From an uncultured Christensenella sp. (GTDB lineage: Bacteria; Bacillota; Clostridia; Christensenellales; Borkfalkiaceae): DNA of 64,000 bases. The position numbers and the translations under genes are program-made. The stretch spans positions 62,001-126,000 of the forward strand of contig CAJTLF010000002.1 in NCBI GenBank assembly GCA_910577555.1, read 5' to 3'. Under the pieces are notes generated by a model, which did no database searches, was not told the origin of the DNA, and worked only from the letters and a program-made list of their open reading frames with translations. Positions 17,248 to 26,686 of the stretch are shown here, piece after piece (position 1 is the first letter of the stretch; the number at the start of each line of letters is the position of its first letter).

Positions 17248-18597
17248 TTATTTCTTCAATATAATATTTTTAATATCGTCCACGTCTTTGGCAATCTTGT
17301 CGTTCACCCTGCACATCTCGTCAACCTTGTCGCGCGAGTACAAAATAGTGGTGTGGTCGCGCCCGCCCAGCTCCGTACCTATGGAAATAAGGGGGAGCGA
17401 GAGCAGCTCGCACATAAGGTAACAGCAAATCTGTCTGGGAATTACTATTTCCTTTTTCTTGCTCTTGCCAATCAAATCCTGACGGGAAATCTTGTAATAC
17501 CCCGTAACCGCGTTAATTACGGAAAGGGGAGTAATCTCTTCCTTGCCGCTCTCGGAAACGGCTTCGGAAAGCGCGCTCCTTGCAAGCGAAATGGATATGG
17601 GTTCTTCGTGCAGCTTGGAAGCGAAAATAACCTTCGTAAGTCTGCCTTCCAGCGTTCTCACGTCGTCGCCCGAATCCTGCGCGAGAAAGGTTAAAACGTC
17701 GTCGGGAACGATACATTTCTTTTCAAGTGCCTTGCGCTTTAAAATTGCGATTTTCGTCTCGTAGTTGGGGGGGAGTATGTCGAACAGCAGCCCGCCCGAA
17801 AATCTGGTGCGCAGCCTTTCTTCGAGTAAAGTCAGCTCCTTCGGCGGGTGGTCGGAAGATATTACTATTTGCTTACCCTTTGCCACAAGCTCGTTAAAGG
17901 TATGGAAAAATTCTTCCTGAACGGCTTTTTTCTTTTCGATAAACTGAATGTCGTCGATAATAAGCACGTCGGCGTTGCGGTAATATTGCCTTAACTTGTT
18001 GCTCTTGTCGCGCGCGTCGGGGCCGCGGCTTGTGAACATATTGTCTATAATATCGTTCGTGAACTGCTCGCTCGTCACGTAAATAACCTTAAGCTCCGGC
18101 TTGTCCGCAACAATTTTGTTTGCAATCGCCTGCATAAGGTGGGTCTTGCCAAGACCCGTTCCGCCGTAAATGAACAGCGGGTTATAAGTTCCCGCGGGGT
18201 CGTTTGCAACCGAAAGCGCGGCGGCGTGAACGAACTCGTTGTTTTTTCCTACGACGAAGCTGTCGAATGTAAACCGCTTGTCAAGGTTAGTCGGCGCGTC
18301 GAAGTATTCTTCCGCGGGCGCGTTGTAAGCAAACCCGTCGCTGCCTTCAACTTTAAGGCGGAAGTCCGAAATTCCCACGTCGGCGCGGATAATCGCGTCG
18401 CGCATCTTGTCGGCAAGGGTACCGGTAATGAATTTTGCGAAAATTTCCGTGGGCGTTTCCAGCACTATAAACCGCCCGTCTATATCCACGGGAGTAAGGT
18501 TCTCGATATAAGTCGTAAAATAAATGTGCGAAATAGTTTCGCGCATCTTTTCCTTAATCGGGTTATAAATAAAATCAAAGTTACCTTTTTCTGCCAT
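17248..18597 (-). CDS. dnaA: Chromosomal replication initiator protein DnaA
   Basis: Binds DnaA boxes and opens the replication origin. The 449-residue protein has the usual four parts: a helical N-terminal domain, a short linker near residues 85-105, an AAA+ core with Walker A GGTGLGKT (Lys151) and Walker B VLIIDDIQF, and a C-terminal DNA-binding domain with the signature GGRDHTTILYSRDKV. It is transcribed away from recF. In most Bacillota dnaA is followed by dnaN and recF in one direction; here dnaN is absent and recF is divergent. The start is a normal ATG, but its promoter could not be assigned with confidence. Confidence 0.98.
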   Translation of the reverse strand: MAEKGNFDFIYNPIKEKMRETISHIYFTTYIENLTPVDIDGRFIVLETPTEIFAKFITGTLADKMRDAIIRADVGISDFRLKVEGSDGFAYNAPAEEYFDAPTNLDKRFTFDSFVVGKNNEFVHAAALSVANDPAGTYNPLFIYGGTGLGKTHLMQAIANKIVADKPELKVIYVTSEQFTNDIIDNMFTSRGPDARDKSNKLRQYYRNADVLIIDDIQFIEKKKAVQEEFFHTFNELVAKGKQIVISSDHPPKELTLLEERLRTRFSGGLLFDILPPNYETKIAILKRKALEKKCIVPDDVLTFLAQDSGDDVRTLEGRLTKVIFASKLHEEPISISLARSALSEAVSESGKEEITPLSVINAVTGYYKISRQDLIGKSKKKEIVIPRQICCYLMCELLSLPLISIGTELGGRDHTTILYSRDKVDEMCRVNDKIAKDVDDIKNIILKK

Positions 18598-18740
18598 TTT
18601 CAGCCCTTAATCCTTTGAATTTCTTAAAAAATCTGGTATAATATTATAGGGCGGCGTAAAAACGACGCCTACGGTAAATATTAATTTACTAACCCGATTA
18701 TACACCAAAATCAACTTAAAATAAAGTGTTTTAACCGAAA
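18598..18740. other. dnaA-recF divergent intergenic region (weak origin candidate)
   Basis: It contains TATAATATTATA, an imperfect hairpin GGCGGCGT/ACGACGCC, an AT-rich inverted repeat GTAAAT-ATTA-ATTTAC and one DnaA-box-like site TTATACACC (one mismatch to TTATNCACA) at 18698-18706. A single imperfect box is too little to call an origin. The dnaA neighbourhood still makes it a place to check. Confidence 0.3.
18615..18642 (+). promoter_or_regulatory. Promoter of recF
   Basis: TTGAAT, a 16-base spacer and the extended -10 TGGTATAAT. The leader to the recF ATG is about 90 bases and contains two small hairpins. No clear Shine-Dalgarno precedes the recF start. Confidence 0.55.
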
Positions 18741-19826
18741 ATGCGAATAAAAAATTTGAAATTGAAAAATTACAGAAACTATTCGGAAGAATGCGTTGAG
18801 TTCGGCGAAAATCTCAACGTTCTTTTCGGCAAAAACGCTCAGGGCAAAACCAACTGCGCGGAAGCCGTTTTCTATCTCTGCACGGGCGTTTCGCCGCGCT
18901 GTAAACGGGATAAACAGCTAATAAAACACGGCGAGGAGTACGCCGAGCTTTCCGCCACGGCACAGGGCCGCTACGGCAATATGGAAATTTACGCTAAAAT
19001 TTACGAAAACGGCAGGGAGTTCCGTCTCAACGGCTCCAAAATAACCAGGAGCGCGGATATTCTGGGCAATCTGTTTTCGGTATTTTTCTCCCCGCAGGAG
19101 CTTCGGCTCATTCAGGACGGACCGGACGAACGCCGCAAATTTTTAAACGTTTCCATTTCCCAGCTTTCAAAGCCCTATTTCGTAGCGTTAAACCGCTACA
19201 ACAAGGTGCTCGAACAGCGCAACAACTTACTGAAAAACCGCGATTTAACGGTAGTGTACGACACTCTGCCCGTATGGGACGCACAGCTATGCAAATACGC
19301 CGCAATAGTCGCGTATAAGCGGGCGGAGTATATAGAAATGCTCGCCCCGCTTGCAAAATCTTCCCATTCATATCTCACGGACGGCGCGGAAGCTTTGGAA
19401 ATTTCCCCCGAAAAGAAGTATAAGGGCAGTGAAGCGGAAATAGAAAAAAGGCTCTTCGACGAGCTTTCCAACAACTACGACCGCGATATCCGTTTGGGCT
19501 ACACGGCAAGCGGACCCCACCGCGACGATATAGACATTTCAATCAACGGCGCAGACGCAAAAACCTTCGCCTCGCAGGGCCAGACCAGAACGGCGGCTCT
19601 GTCAGTAAAGCTTGCCGAAGTGGAAATTTTCAAAACGCTTTCGGGCGAATATCCCGTGCTCATTTTAGACGACGTTATGAGCGAACTTGACCTGCCTCGC
19701 CGCAAGAAGCTTATAACCCGCACTTCGGGCTTGCAGACCCTGCTCACCTGCACGCATACCGAGCGCGTGCTTTACGGAATGGAAGCCAACAAAATCCGCA
19801 TCGAAAACGGCTCTGTCAAAAGATAG
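18741..19826 (+). CDS. recF: DNA replication and repair protein RecF
   Basis: An SMC-like ATPase that with RecO and RecR loads RecA at single-stranded gaps. The 361 residues open RIKNLKLKNYRNYSEECVEF, with Walker A GKNAQGKT at 30-37, the SxQGQTRT-type signature in FASQGQTRTAALSVKLAE, and Walker B/D-loop in ILDDVMSELD. SGPHRDDI is also typical. It stands alone, divergent from dnaA, with no dnaN or S4-domain gene (yaaA) between, which is an unusual arrangement for Bacillota. Confidence 0.96.
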   Translation: MRIKNLKLKNYRNYSEECVEFGENLNVLFGKNAQGKTNCAEAVFYLCTGVSPRCKRDKQLIKHGEEYAELSATAQGRYGNMEIYAKIYENGREFRLNGSKITRSADILGNLFSVFFSPQELRLIQDGPDERRKFLNVSISQLSKPYFVALNRYNKVLEQRNNLLKNRDLTVVYDTLPVWDAQLCKYAAIVAYKRAEYIEMLAPLAKSSHSYLTDGAEALEISPEKKYKGSEAEIEKRLFDELSNNYDRDIRLGYTASGPHRDDIDISINGADAKTFASQGQTRTAALSVKLAEVEIFKTLSGEYPVLILDDVMSELDLPRRKKLITRTSGLQTLLTCTHTERVLYGMEANKIRIENGSVKR

Positions 19827-19934
19827 ACGCGCGTTTTTTAATACCGTGTGTGAGTTTTCTTAGTTACCGTATAGAAGTTTTTTCCGTAACGCATACTAAA
19901 TACAGTAAGACGGCGTACTTTCGGAGAAATTAAA

Positions 19935-21221
19935 TTGTTTGATAAAATTAAAAAAATATATAAATTAATTCTCGCGTCCGCTCTTCTGGCGGGCGCGGTT
20001 TCGTGTCTTTGCGGGTTTGCGTTCACGCTGCCCAAAGGCGTAACGGTAAACGGCGTCGAAGTGGGCGGCTTAACCTATAAAACCGCCGCGGAGCTGGTAA
20101 GAAATAATATTGCGGAAGAGCTTAAAACCAGGTCGCTCACAGTAAAGGGGGAAAAGGATACCTATACCTTCCGTTACCCCGAAATAAATTACCGCGACAA
20201 CCTTTTCAGCCTTCTCAAATGCGCAAAAAAGGGAGATAATCTCACCTGCAACGTAAGCTACTATCTGTGCGGGATAAACGATATTGCCCGCGCAATATGC
20301 CTTAACGAACGGACGGAAGTGCGCGAACCGTGCGCAACCTTCAACAAATCGGGCGAGCCTTTCACTTACGACGTCGGTAACGACGGCAAGGAAGCGGACG
20401 AGAAGAAACTGATTGCCGACTTAAAGGCGTCCCTTTCGGGCGATTTTACCCCCGTAACTCTGGCATATACGGGGGTCAACCGCAAAACCACGCTCGAAAG
20501 CGTAAAAAACTCAACCAAATTGCTCGCGTCGTTTACCACCTGTTTCGACGGCAACAATCTCACGAGAGTCAGCAATATCCGCCTTGCCGCGTCAAAGCTC
20601 AACGGCAGTATAGTGCAGAGCGGTAAAACGCTTTCGTTCAACGATACTGTGGGGGAAAGGGTAAAGAGCAGGGGCTTTCTGCCCGCAAAAATAATATTGA
20701 ACGGCGAGTTTACGGAAGGTATAGGCGGCGGCGTATGTCAGGTAAGCACCACGCTGTATAACTGCGCCCTTTTGGCGGGCTTTTCAATAGAAGAATATCA
20801 CCCGCACTCGCTTTCGGTAAGCTACGTACCGCCGTCGCGCGACGCAATGGTGAGCGGCTCTTCCTGCGATTTGAAAATAAAAAATAATTCCGGTTGCCCT
20901 GCATATATCCGCGCGACAACGGGTAAATCTTTCGTAAAATTCGAAATTTACGGGCTTTACGGCGGCGCGGATTATTCCGTAACTTCCGAAGTTACGGGAA
21001 CCTTGCCCGCCCCCGAAGAGAGCTGTGACAGTCCCGATAAAGCCCGCGCGGGCAAGGATGGGCTAACTTCCCAAAGCTATTTAACCGTCACGCGGGACGG
21101 CTATACCAAAACCACGCTTTTGCGCAAGGACAAATACCAACCCGTAAAGGGCTACAGATACGACGACCCCGACGGCGAAGTCCCGCCCGAACCCGACCCC
21201 GCCGAAGATACAGACCCTTAA
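19935..21221 (+). CDS. VanW family protein, membrane-anchored
   Basis: A 428-residue exported protein with an N-terminal hydrophobic segment (about residues 10-33). VNGVEVGGLTYKTAAELV resembles the putative peptidoglycan-binding repeats that often precede VanW domains. The VanW core is clear: GKTLSFNDTVGERV, EGIGGGVCQVSTTLYNCAL and YHPHSLSVSYVPPSRDAMV. A G5-like or linker part and an acidic Pro-rich tail follow. VanW occurs in some vancomycin-resistance clusters, but its biochemical function is unknown and no van genes are present. The start is TTG after GGAGAAAT. It is probably a cell-wall protein common to spore-forming Clostridia. Confidence 0.88.
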   Translation: MFDKIKKIYKLILASALLAGAVSCLCGFAFTLPKGVTVNGVEVGGLTYKTAAELVRNNIAEELKTRSLTVKGEKDTYTFRYPEINYRDNLFSLLKCAKKGDNLTCNVSYYLCGINDIARAICLNERTEVREPCATFNKSGEPFTYDVGNDGKEADEKKLIADLKASLSGDFTPVTLAYTGVNRKTTLESVKNSTKLLASFTTCFDGNNLTRVSNIRLAASKLNGSIVQSGKTLSFNDTVGERVKSRGFLPAKIILNGEFTEGIGGGVCQVSTTLYNCALLAGFSIEEYHPHSLSVSYVPPSRDAMVSGSSCDLKIKNNSGCPAYIRATTGKSFVKFEIYGLYGGADYSVTSEVTGTLPAPEESCDSPDKARAGKDGLTSQSYLTVTRDGYTKTTLLRKDKYQPVKGYRYDDPDGEVPPEPDPAEDTDP

Positions 21222-21263
21222 TCCCCGCCCGCCCGCACCCGTAAAATTTCCGTCGTCAATTAA

Positions 21264-21292
21264 TTGTCTTTTTTTAAAGTTTGTGGTAAAAT
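21264..21292 (+). promoter_or_regulatory. Promoter of the plsX-rnc-smc-ftsY group
   Basis: TTGTCT, 17-base spacer and TGGTAAAAT (extended -10). The leader holds the hairpin GCCGTCC-acagc-GGACGGC at about 21310-21330, followed by AAAGGAG before the plsX ATG. I do not recognise a FapR operator in it. Confidence 0.6.
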
Positions 21293-21352
21293 ATACGCGT
21301 ATATTTTGCCGCCGTCCACAGCGGACGGCAATAAGCGAAAGGAGATTTTTAT

Positions 21353-22384
21353 ATGACCAAAATTCTCGTGGACGCAATGGGGGGCGACAACGCGCCCGCC
21401 GCGCCCGTGCAGGGTAGCGTAATAGCTCTTGAAAACGACAAGGATTTACGTCTCGTTTTAACGGGCAGAAAGGAAGAAATCGAGCGCGAGCTTTCCAAGT
21501 ACAAGTACGATAAGTCGCGGCTTGAAATAGTGGACTGCCCCGACGTAATCGATATGAACGATATTCCCACCGAAGCGGTAAAGCGCAAGCAGTCGTCGCT
21601 TATCGCGGCTTTCTGGAAACTCAAAAAGGAAGAAGACGCGTGCGCGCTCGTAACAGCCGGTTCTACCGGCGCGACTATCGTCGGCGGTCAGCTCATTTTA
21701 GGCAGAATAAGGGGAATCAAACGCCCCGCGCTCTGCCCCGCAATCCCCAATAACCGCGGCGGCGTAACCCTTTTGTGCGACTGCGGCGCCAACGCCGAAT
21801 GCAAGCCCATAATGCTCTGCCAGTTCGCAGTGCTTGCGTCCGCCTATGCGGAAGCGGGCTTCGGCATCAAAAACCCCAAGGTCGGGCTTTTGTCCAACGG
21901 CACGGAAGAGCATAAGGGCGACCCCCTTCATCAGGAAACTTACAAATACCTTTCGCAAATGCCCGCCGTCAACTTCGCGGGCAATATCGAAGGCAGAGAT
22001 ATCATGCTCGGCGAGTGCGACGTAGCCGTTGCCGACGGCTTTTCTGGCAACGTCGCTTTGAAGTCTATGGAAGGCTGCGGCAAGCTCGTTTTGGGCGTAA
22101 TGAAGAAAGAATTTTCTTCGTCGCTCTCTTCCAAAATCGGCTATCTGTTCATGCGCAAGGCGATAAAAAATATGCGCGGTCAGCTCGACTTTGAAAAGTT
22201 CGGCGGCGCGCTCCTTTTGGGGCTTAAAAAAGTAGTGGTAAAGAGCCACGGCTCTTCCAAAGCGTCCACGATAGCCGCGTCAATCGCCAACGCCGCGTCC
22301 ATTTACAGGGGCGGTCTCGTTCCCGCGGTAGAGAAAAAGCTCGAAAGTATAGATTTCGACGCGCTTATTCCGGAGCAGGAGTAA
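21353..22384 (+). CDS. plsX: Phosphate acyltransferase PlsX
   Basis: Makes acyl-phosphate from acyl-ACP (EC 2.3.1.274), the first committed step of phosphatidic acid synthesis by the PlsX-PlsY route. The 343 residues begin KILVDAMGGDNAPAAPVQG, the family signature, and contain LVTAGSTGATIVGG, GLLSNGTEEHKG and VADGFSGNVALKSMEG. In many Bacillota plsX is followed by acpP; here rnc follows directly, its ATG overlapping the plsX stop by one base, so acyl carrier protein must be encoded elsewhere. Confidence 0.97.
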   Translation: MTKILVDAMGGDNAPAAPVQGSVIALENDKDLRLVLTGRKEEIERELSKYKYDKSRLEIVDCPDVIDMNDIPTEAVKRKQSSLIAAFWKLKKEEDACALVTAGSTGATIVGGQLILGRIRGIKRPALCPAIPNNRGGVTLLCDCGANAECKPIMLCQFAVLASAYAEAGFGIKNPKVGLLSNGTEEHKGDPLHQETYKYLSQMPAVNFAGNIEGRDIMLGECDVAVADGFSGNVALKSMEGCGKLVLGVMKKEFSSSLSSKIGYLFMRKAIKNMRGQLDFEKFGGALLLGLKKVVVKSHGSSKASTIAASIANAASIYRGGLVPAVEKKLESIDFDALIPEQE

Positions 22385-23010
22385 TGGACTTATCCGCCGT
22401 AGAAAAGAAAATCGAATATACCTTCAAAAATAAAGAGCTTTTAAAACGCGCGCTCACCCTGTCGTCGTTCGATTATAGGCACAGCAACGAATCTCTGGAG
22501 TTTTTCGGCGACGCGATACTCGAGTTTATCGTTTCTGAAAAAATTTTCGGGATAGACGCGGACGAGGGCGAACTCACCGAAACGCGTAAAACGCTGGTAT
22601 GCGACAAATCGCTCGCGCAGGTTTCCAAAAATTTAGGGCTGGACGGGTTTTTGATTAAGGGCGAAGGCGACACCCGCAACAAAAAAGCGATACCGTCCGT
22701 TTACGAAGCGGTAACTGCGGCAATATATCTCGACGGCGGTATGCCGTCGGCGAAAAAATTCGTTCTGAACACGCTCGATTTTTCATTCGATGCGGCTGAA
22801 AAAAACTATAAGGGCGAATTGCAGGAAGCCTTGCAGGGCAGCGGACACGAATGCCCCAAATACCATACTCTCGATATAGGCTCGCCGCAAACGCCCGTCT
22901 TTCAGGCAAAGGTAACAGTGTTTAACAGCACCTTCACGGGTCTCGGCGGCAGTAAGCAAAAAGCCGAACAGGATGCGGCAAAAAAAGCTTTGAAAAAAGT
23001 GAAGAAGTAA
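22384..23010 (+). CDS. rnc: Ribonuclease III
   Basis: A double-strand-specific endoribonuclease for rRNA and mRNA processing (EC 3.1.26.3). The signature NESLEFFGDAIL lies at residues 35-46 with the metal-binding Glu39 and Asp43. YEAVTAAIYLDGG supplies the second acidic patch. The dsRNA-binding domain fills residues 140-208 and ends GGSKQKAEQDAAKKALKKV. At 208 residues it is about 20 shorter than typical RNase III, mainly in the first helices. The gene overlaps plsX and precedes smc, a very common order. Confidence 0.96.
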   Translation: MDLSAVEKKIEYTFKNKELLKRALTLSSFDYRHSNESLEFFGDAILEFIVSEKIFGIDADEGELTETRKTLVCDKSLAQVSKNLGLDGFLIKGEGDTRNKKAIPSVYEAVTAAIYLDGGMPSAKKFVLNTLDFSFDAAEKNYKGELQEALQGSGHECPKYHTLDIGSPQTPVFQAKVTVFNSTFTGLGGSKQKAEQDAAKKALKKVKK

Positions 23011-23074
23011 ATTTAAGGCAATTTCCAAAATAATCCGCCGCGCTCTCGGCACGGCGGACGGATACGGAGTTTTT

Positions 23075-26000
23075 ATGATAACTTTCAAGCAAATACAACT
23101 CGTCGGGTTCAAATCGTTCGCGGATAAAACCACCGTAAATCTCGGCGAAGGCGTAACCTGTATAGTCGGTCCTAACGGTTGCGGCAAATCCAACGTAGCG
23201 GACGCAATCCGCTGGGTTCTGGGCGAACAGTCTGCAAAGATGATGCGCGGCTCGCAAATGCTCGACGTAATTTTCAGCGGCACGCAGTCAAGGCGTCAGA
23301 TGTCTATGTGCGAAGTCACGCTCACTTTCGACAATACCAACCGCATTTTCGATATAGACTGCGACGAAGTGGAAATGACCCGCCGCCTTTACCGCGACGG
23401 CGAAAGCGAATACCTTTTGAACAAACAGCCGTCCAGAATGAAAATTTTAACCGCCCTTTTACACGGCGCGGGCGCGGCTAAGGAAGGTTACTCCATTATC
23501 GGTCAGGGCAGAATAGAGCAGATAATGAACGCCAAGCCCGAAGACAGACGCTCCATCTTCGAAGAAGCGACGGGTATCGTCGTTTTCAAGGACAGAAAGG
23601 CGGATGCCGAGCGCAAGCTCAACGGCGCAAGGGACAACCTTTTCATTCACGCCCAGCGTATGCAGGAGGTCGAACGCCAGCTCAATCCCTTAAAACGTGC
23701 TGCCGAGAACGCCATAAAGTACCGCGAGCTGTATTCCGAACTCCGTCGCCACGAAACCAACCTGTACATAGTCCGCCACGACGGCGCGGAAGGCGAAAAG
23801 GCAAAAATCAACGAGAAAAAGGCGCAGATAGACGCGCGCATAGAATTTTTGACCAAGCGAATGGAAGAAATTCTGGAAGAGTACCACGAAAGCCGCAAAC
23901 GCCTTGCCGAAGCGGACGTAACCTTGCAGGATTTGAACGAACGCATACGCCGCTACGAAGTAGGTATCGCCAACAAGAGCGGCGAATCCCGCCTTTACAC
24001 CGAGCGGGCTAAATCGGTAAAGCAAAAGCTCGCGTCCGCACAGGACGAAATCACTTTCTCGACCAAGCGCATAGAAGAGCTTGAGCGCGAACTCCGCCGC
24101 ACGCAGTCTTTAAAGGAAAAGAACGCGGCGCGTATAACGCAGATGTCCGAACAGTCCAAAGAGCTTCAGGCGGCTACGGACGAGCTGAACTCCAAAATTT
24201 CGGATTTCGAATATCAGACGGGCGAACACCGCAAAAAGGTAATGGATACCTTCAAGGACTTGTCCGAAATGCGCGCCAATCTCGGCTCGCTCGAAGCGCA
24301 GAAAACTTTGCTTTCCGAGCGTCTGGGCGAAATCCGCGACGAGATGGAAAAAATCCGCGACCGCCGCGACAAGGCGCGTAAGGGCTATGAAGAGAGCATA
24401 TCCCGCGGCGAAAGCCTTGCAAAATTTTTGGGCAGTGAAGACGGGCTTTTGTCCGAAGCGGAAGAAAAGCTTTCCGCGTGCGAACAGGAAGTACAGCAGC
24501 TCGTAAGGCGGGTATACGACACCGAAGCGGGCATACGCAGTATGAACGACAGTCTCAACACCTACCGCGGCTTGCGCGACAGGTTCGACGGCTATATATA
24601 TTCGGTCAAACGCCTTTTAAGCGACGCGAAAAACAACCTTGAGCTTTCGGCAAGAATAAAGGGGCTTATAGCCGACGTCGTGAGCTGTGACGGCGACTAC
24701 GAAGTGGCGATAGAAACGGCGTTCGGCGGCGCGATGCAGAACGTAATCACGGGAACGCGCGAAGACGCCCGCGAACTGATTGAATACCTTAAGAAAAACC
24801 GCGCGGGTCAGGTAACTTTCCTGCCGATAGACGCAATACAGCCCCGCCCCGCCAACAAGCAGATTGAATACGCCGTGCGCGAGCAGGGCGCGATAAATCA
24901 GGCGATAAAGCTCGTAAATTACGACAGGCAGTTCGATAACGTAATCCAATATCTTCTGGGCAACACGCTGATAGTGGACAACATACATAACGCAACGCGC
25001 ATATCCAAGCTCTATCCCCGCGCGTTCAAAATAGTCACGCTCGACGGCGACTTAATCGCCACCAGCGGCTCTATGACGGGCGGCTCGAAAAAGGACGCGG
25101 CGGGCAACCTGCTCGCCAACGAAAGGCGCATAAAGGAGCTGGAAGAGAGTATACAGACCAAGCGGGAGTTTTTACTCCGCGCCGAAGGCAAAAAAGCCGA
25201 GCTCGAAAAGAACAAGGCGGACGCGGCGGAAGAGCTTTCCCTTCTCCGCGCAAAATTGCAGGACGCGCGTACGGAGCTTGCAACCGTAACCGAAAAGCAG
25301 TCCGCTTTGATGAACGCGGTAACTTCTGCGGAGAGCGAATACGCCGCGTACAACCAGTCGCAGGCGGCTTTAACGCAGAGACTTGCAGGGCTTGACAGCG
25401 AGTACTCGGGCGTTTCCGAGGGCGCGTCGTCGCTCACCCAGCAGTCCGATATGGCATCCAACGCAATCGACGATATGAGCGCGCAGTACGATAAATTGCG
25501 CGAAGAGCGGGCTGAAAAGCTGGAAAAGCTCAACGGCTTGCGCGTGGAGATTGCAGCCTTAAACAGCGCGATTGCCGCCGCCGACGAGAGCGTGACCCGT
25601 TTCACCGCCGAAAAGGACGAGCATTACCGCAAGATAGAGCGCATTAACGCGGGCATACCCGCCATTCAACTTGAAATCGAGAACCTTAACGCGCAGGCGG
25701 AAAAGACGGCTTTAACCGAAGAAGAACAGCGCGTAGTAAACGACTTGCGCCGCAGAATAACCGAAGTGACGCAGTCCAAAACCGAACTCAACGAAAAGAT
25801 TAAACAGCAGGATATAGAGCGTTTAGACGGGGTTACCGAGCGTGAAAATCTCGTTACCAAGTCGCACAATCTGGATATGTCGCTCACTAAAATAGACAGC
25901 GATTTGGAGTATTTAAGACAGCGCATAGATGAAGAGTACGGCTTAAATTACGAAGGCTGTTTAGAATACAAGGAGGACGACTACGACCCGTCCACGGCGG

Positions 26001-26674
26001 CGTCGCAGATAGCCAACTGCAAGCGTCAGATAACCATGCTCGGCGCAATCAACCACAACGCGGTTGAAGAGTTCGACGAGCTTTCCGCCCACTTCGAGAA
26101 GATGACCGCGGATAAGGAAGACCTTGAAAAGGCGATAAACGACTTAACTCTCGCGCTGGACGAAATCCGTACGGAAATGCTCAAAATTTTCGACGAAGGC
26201 TTCAACACCATCAACGAAAACTTCAAGCGGACGTTCAAAGAGCTTTTCGGCGGCGGCAAGGCGGAGCTTCAGCTCGACTATACCGACTGCGACGACCCCC
26301 TTAACGCGGGCGTGGAAATAATAGCATGCCCCCCGGGCAAGAAGCTTACGAAGATATCACTGCTTTCGGGCGGCGAGCGCGCGCTCACGGCTATTGCGAT
26401 ACTGTTCGCGATAATAGGTATGCGCCCCATGCCGTTCTGCGTTCTGGACGAAATAGAAGCCGCGCTGGACGAAGCCAACGTTGCAAGGTATGCTAACTAT
26501 CTGAAAAAATTCTCTTCCAACACACAGTTCATAGTAATTACCCACCGTAAACCCACTATGGAATGCGCCGATATACTCTTCGGCGTAACTATGGAAGAGA
26601 AGGGCGTTTCCAAAGTGGTTTCGGTAAAACTTTCGGAAGTTGCCGAAAAACTCGGCGGCGACACCGTGGCGTAA
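23075..26674 (+). CDS. smc: Chromosome partition protein Smc
   Basis: The condensin ATPase that organises and segregates the chromosome with ScpA and ScpB. The 1199 residues show the full architecture: N-terminal ATPase part with Walker A GPNGCGKS at 32-39, a coiled coil to about residue 500, a globular hinge (around 510-660, with GDLIATSGSMTGGSKKD at its end), the returning coil, and the C-terminal ATPase part with signature LSGGE at 1097-1101 and Walker B VLDEIEAALDEANV. Length is normal. The preceding 64 bases carry a small GC hairpin, and GGAG lies near the ATG. ftsY follows 12 bases after the stop. Confidence 0.98.
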   Translation: MITFKQIQLVGFKSFADKTTVNLGEGVTCIVGPNGCGKSNVADAIRWVLGEQSAKMMRGSQMLDVIFSGTQSRRQMSMCEVTLTFDNTNRIFDIDCDEVEMTRRLYRDGESEYLLNKQPSRMKILTALLHGAGAAKEGYSIIGQGRIEQIMNAKPEDRRSIFEEATGIVVFKDRKADAERKLNGARDNLFIHAQRMQEVERQLNPLKRAAENAIKYRELYSELRRHETNLYIVRHDGAEGEKAKINEKKAQIDARIEFLTKRMEEILEEYHESRKRLAEADVTLQDLNERIRRYEVGIANKSGESRLYTERAKSVKQKLASAQDEITFSTKRIEELERELRRTQSLKEKNAARITQMSEQSKELQAATDELNSKISDFEYQTGEHRKKVMDTFKDLSEMRANLGSLEAQKTLLSERLGEIRDEMEKIRDRRDKARKGYEESISRGESLAKFLGSEDGLLSEAEEKLSACEQEVQQLVRRVYDTEAGIRSMNDSLNTYRGLRDRFDGYIYSVKRLLSDAKNNLELSARIKGLIADVVSCDGDYEVAIETAFGGAMQNVITGTREDARELIEYLKKNRAGQVTFLPIDAIQPRPANKQIEYAVREQGAINQAIKLVNYDRQFDNVIQYLLGNTLIVDNIHNATRISKLYPRAFKIVTLDGDLIATSGSMTGGSKKDAAGNLLANERRIKELEESIQTKREFLLRAEGKKAELEKNKADAAEELSLLRAKLQDARTELATVTEKQSALMNAVTSAESEYAAYNQSQAALTQRLAGLDSEYSGVSEGASSLTQQSDMASNAIDDMSAQYDKLREERAEKLEKLNGLRVEIAALNSAIAAADESVTRFTAEKDEHYRKIERINAGIPAIQLEIENLNAQAEKTALTEEEQRVVNDLRRRITEVTQSKTELNEKIKQQDIERLDGVTERENLVTKSHNLDMSLTKIDSDLEYLRQRIDEEYGLNYEGCLEYKEDDYDPSTAASQIANCKRQITMLGAINHNAVEEFDELSAHFEKMTADKEDLEKAINDLTLALDEIRTEMLKIFDEGFNTINENFKRTFKELFGGGKAELQLDYTDCDDPLNAGVEIIACPPGKKLTKISLLSGGERALTAIAILFAIIGMRPMPFCVLDEIEAALDEANVARYANYLKKFSSNTQFIVITHRKPTMECADILFGVTMEEKGVSKVVSVKLSEVAEKLGGDTVA

Positions 26675-26686
26675 TCAAGGAGCTTT

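Noticed and set aside
18598..18740. Definite oriC
   Set aside because: Only one imperfect DnaA box and no repeated 13-mers; kept as a weak candidate.
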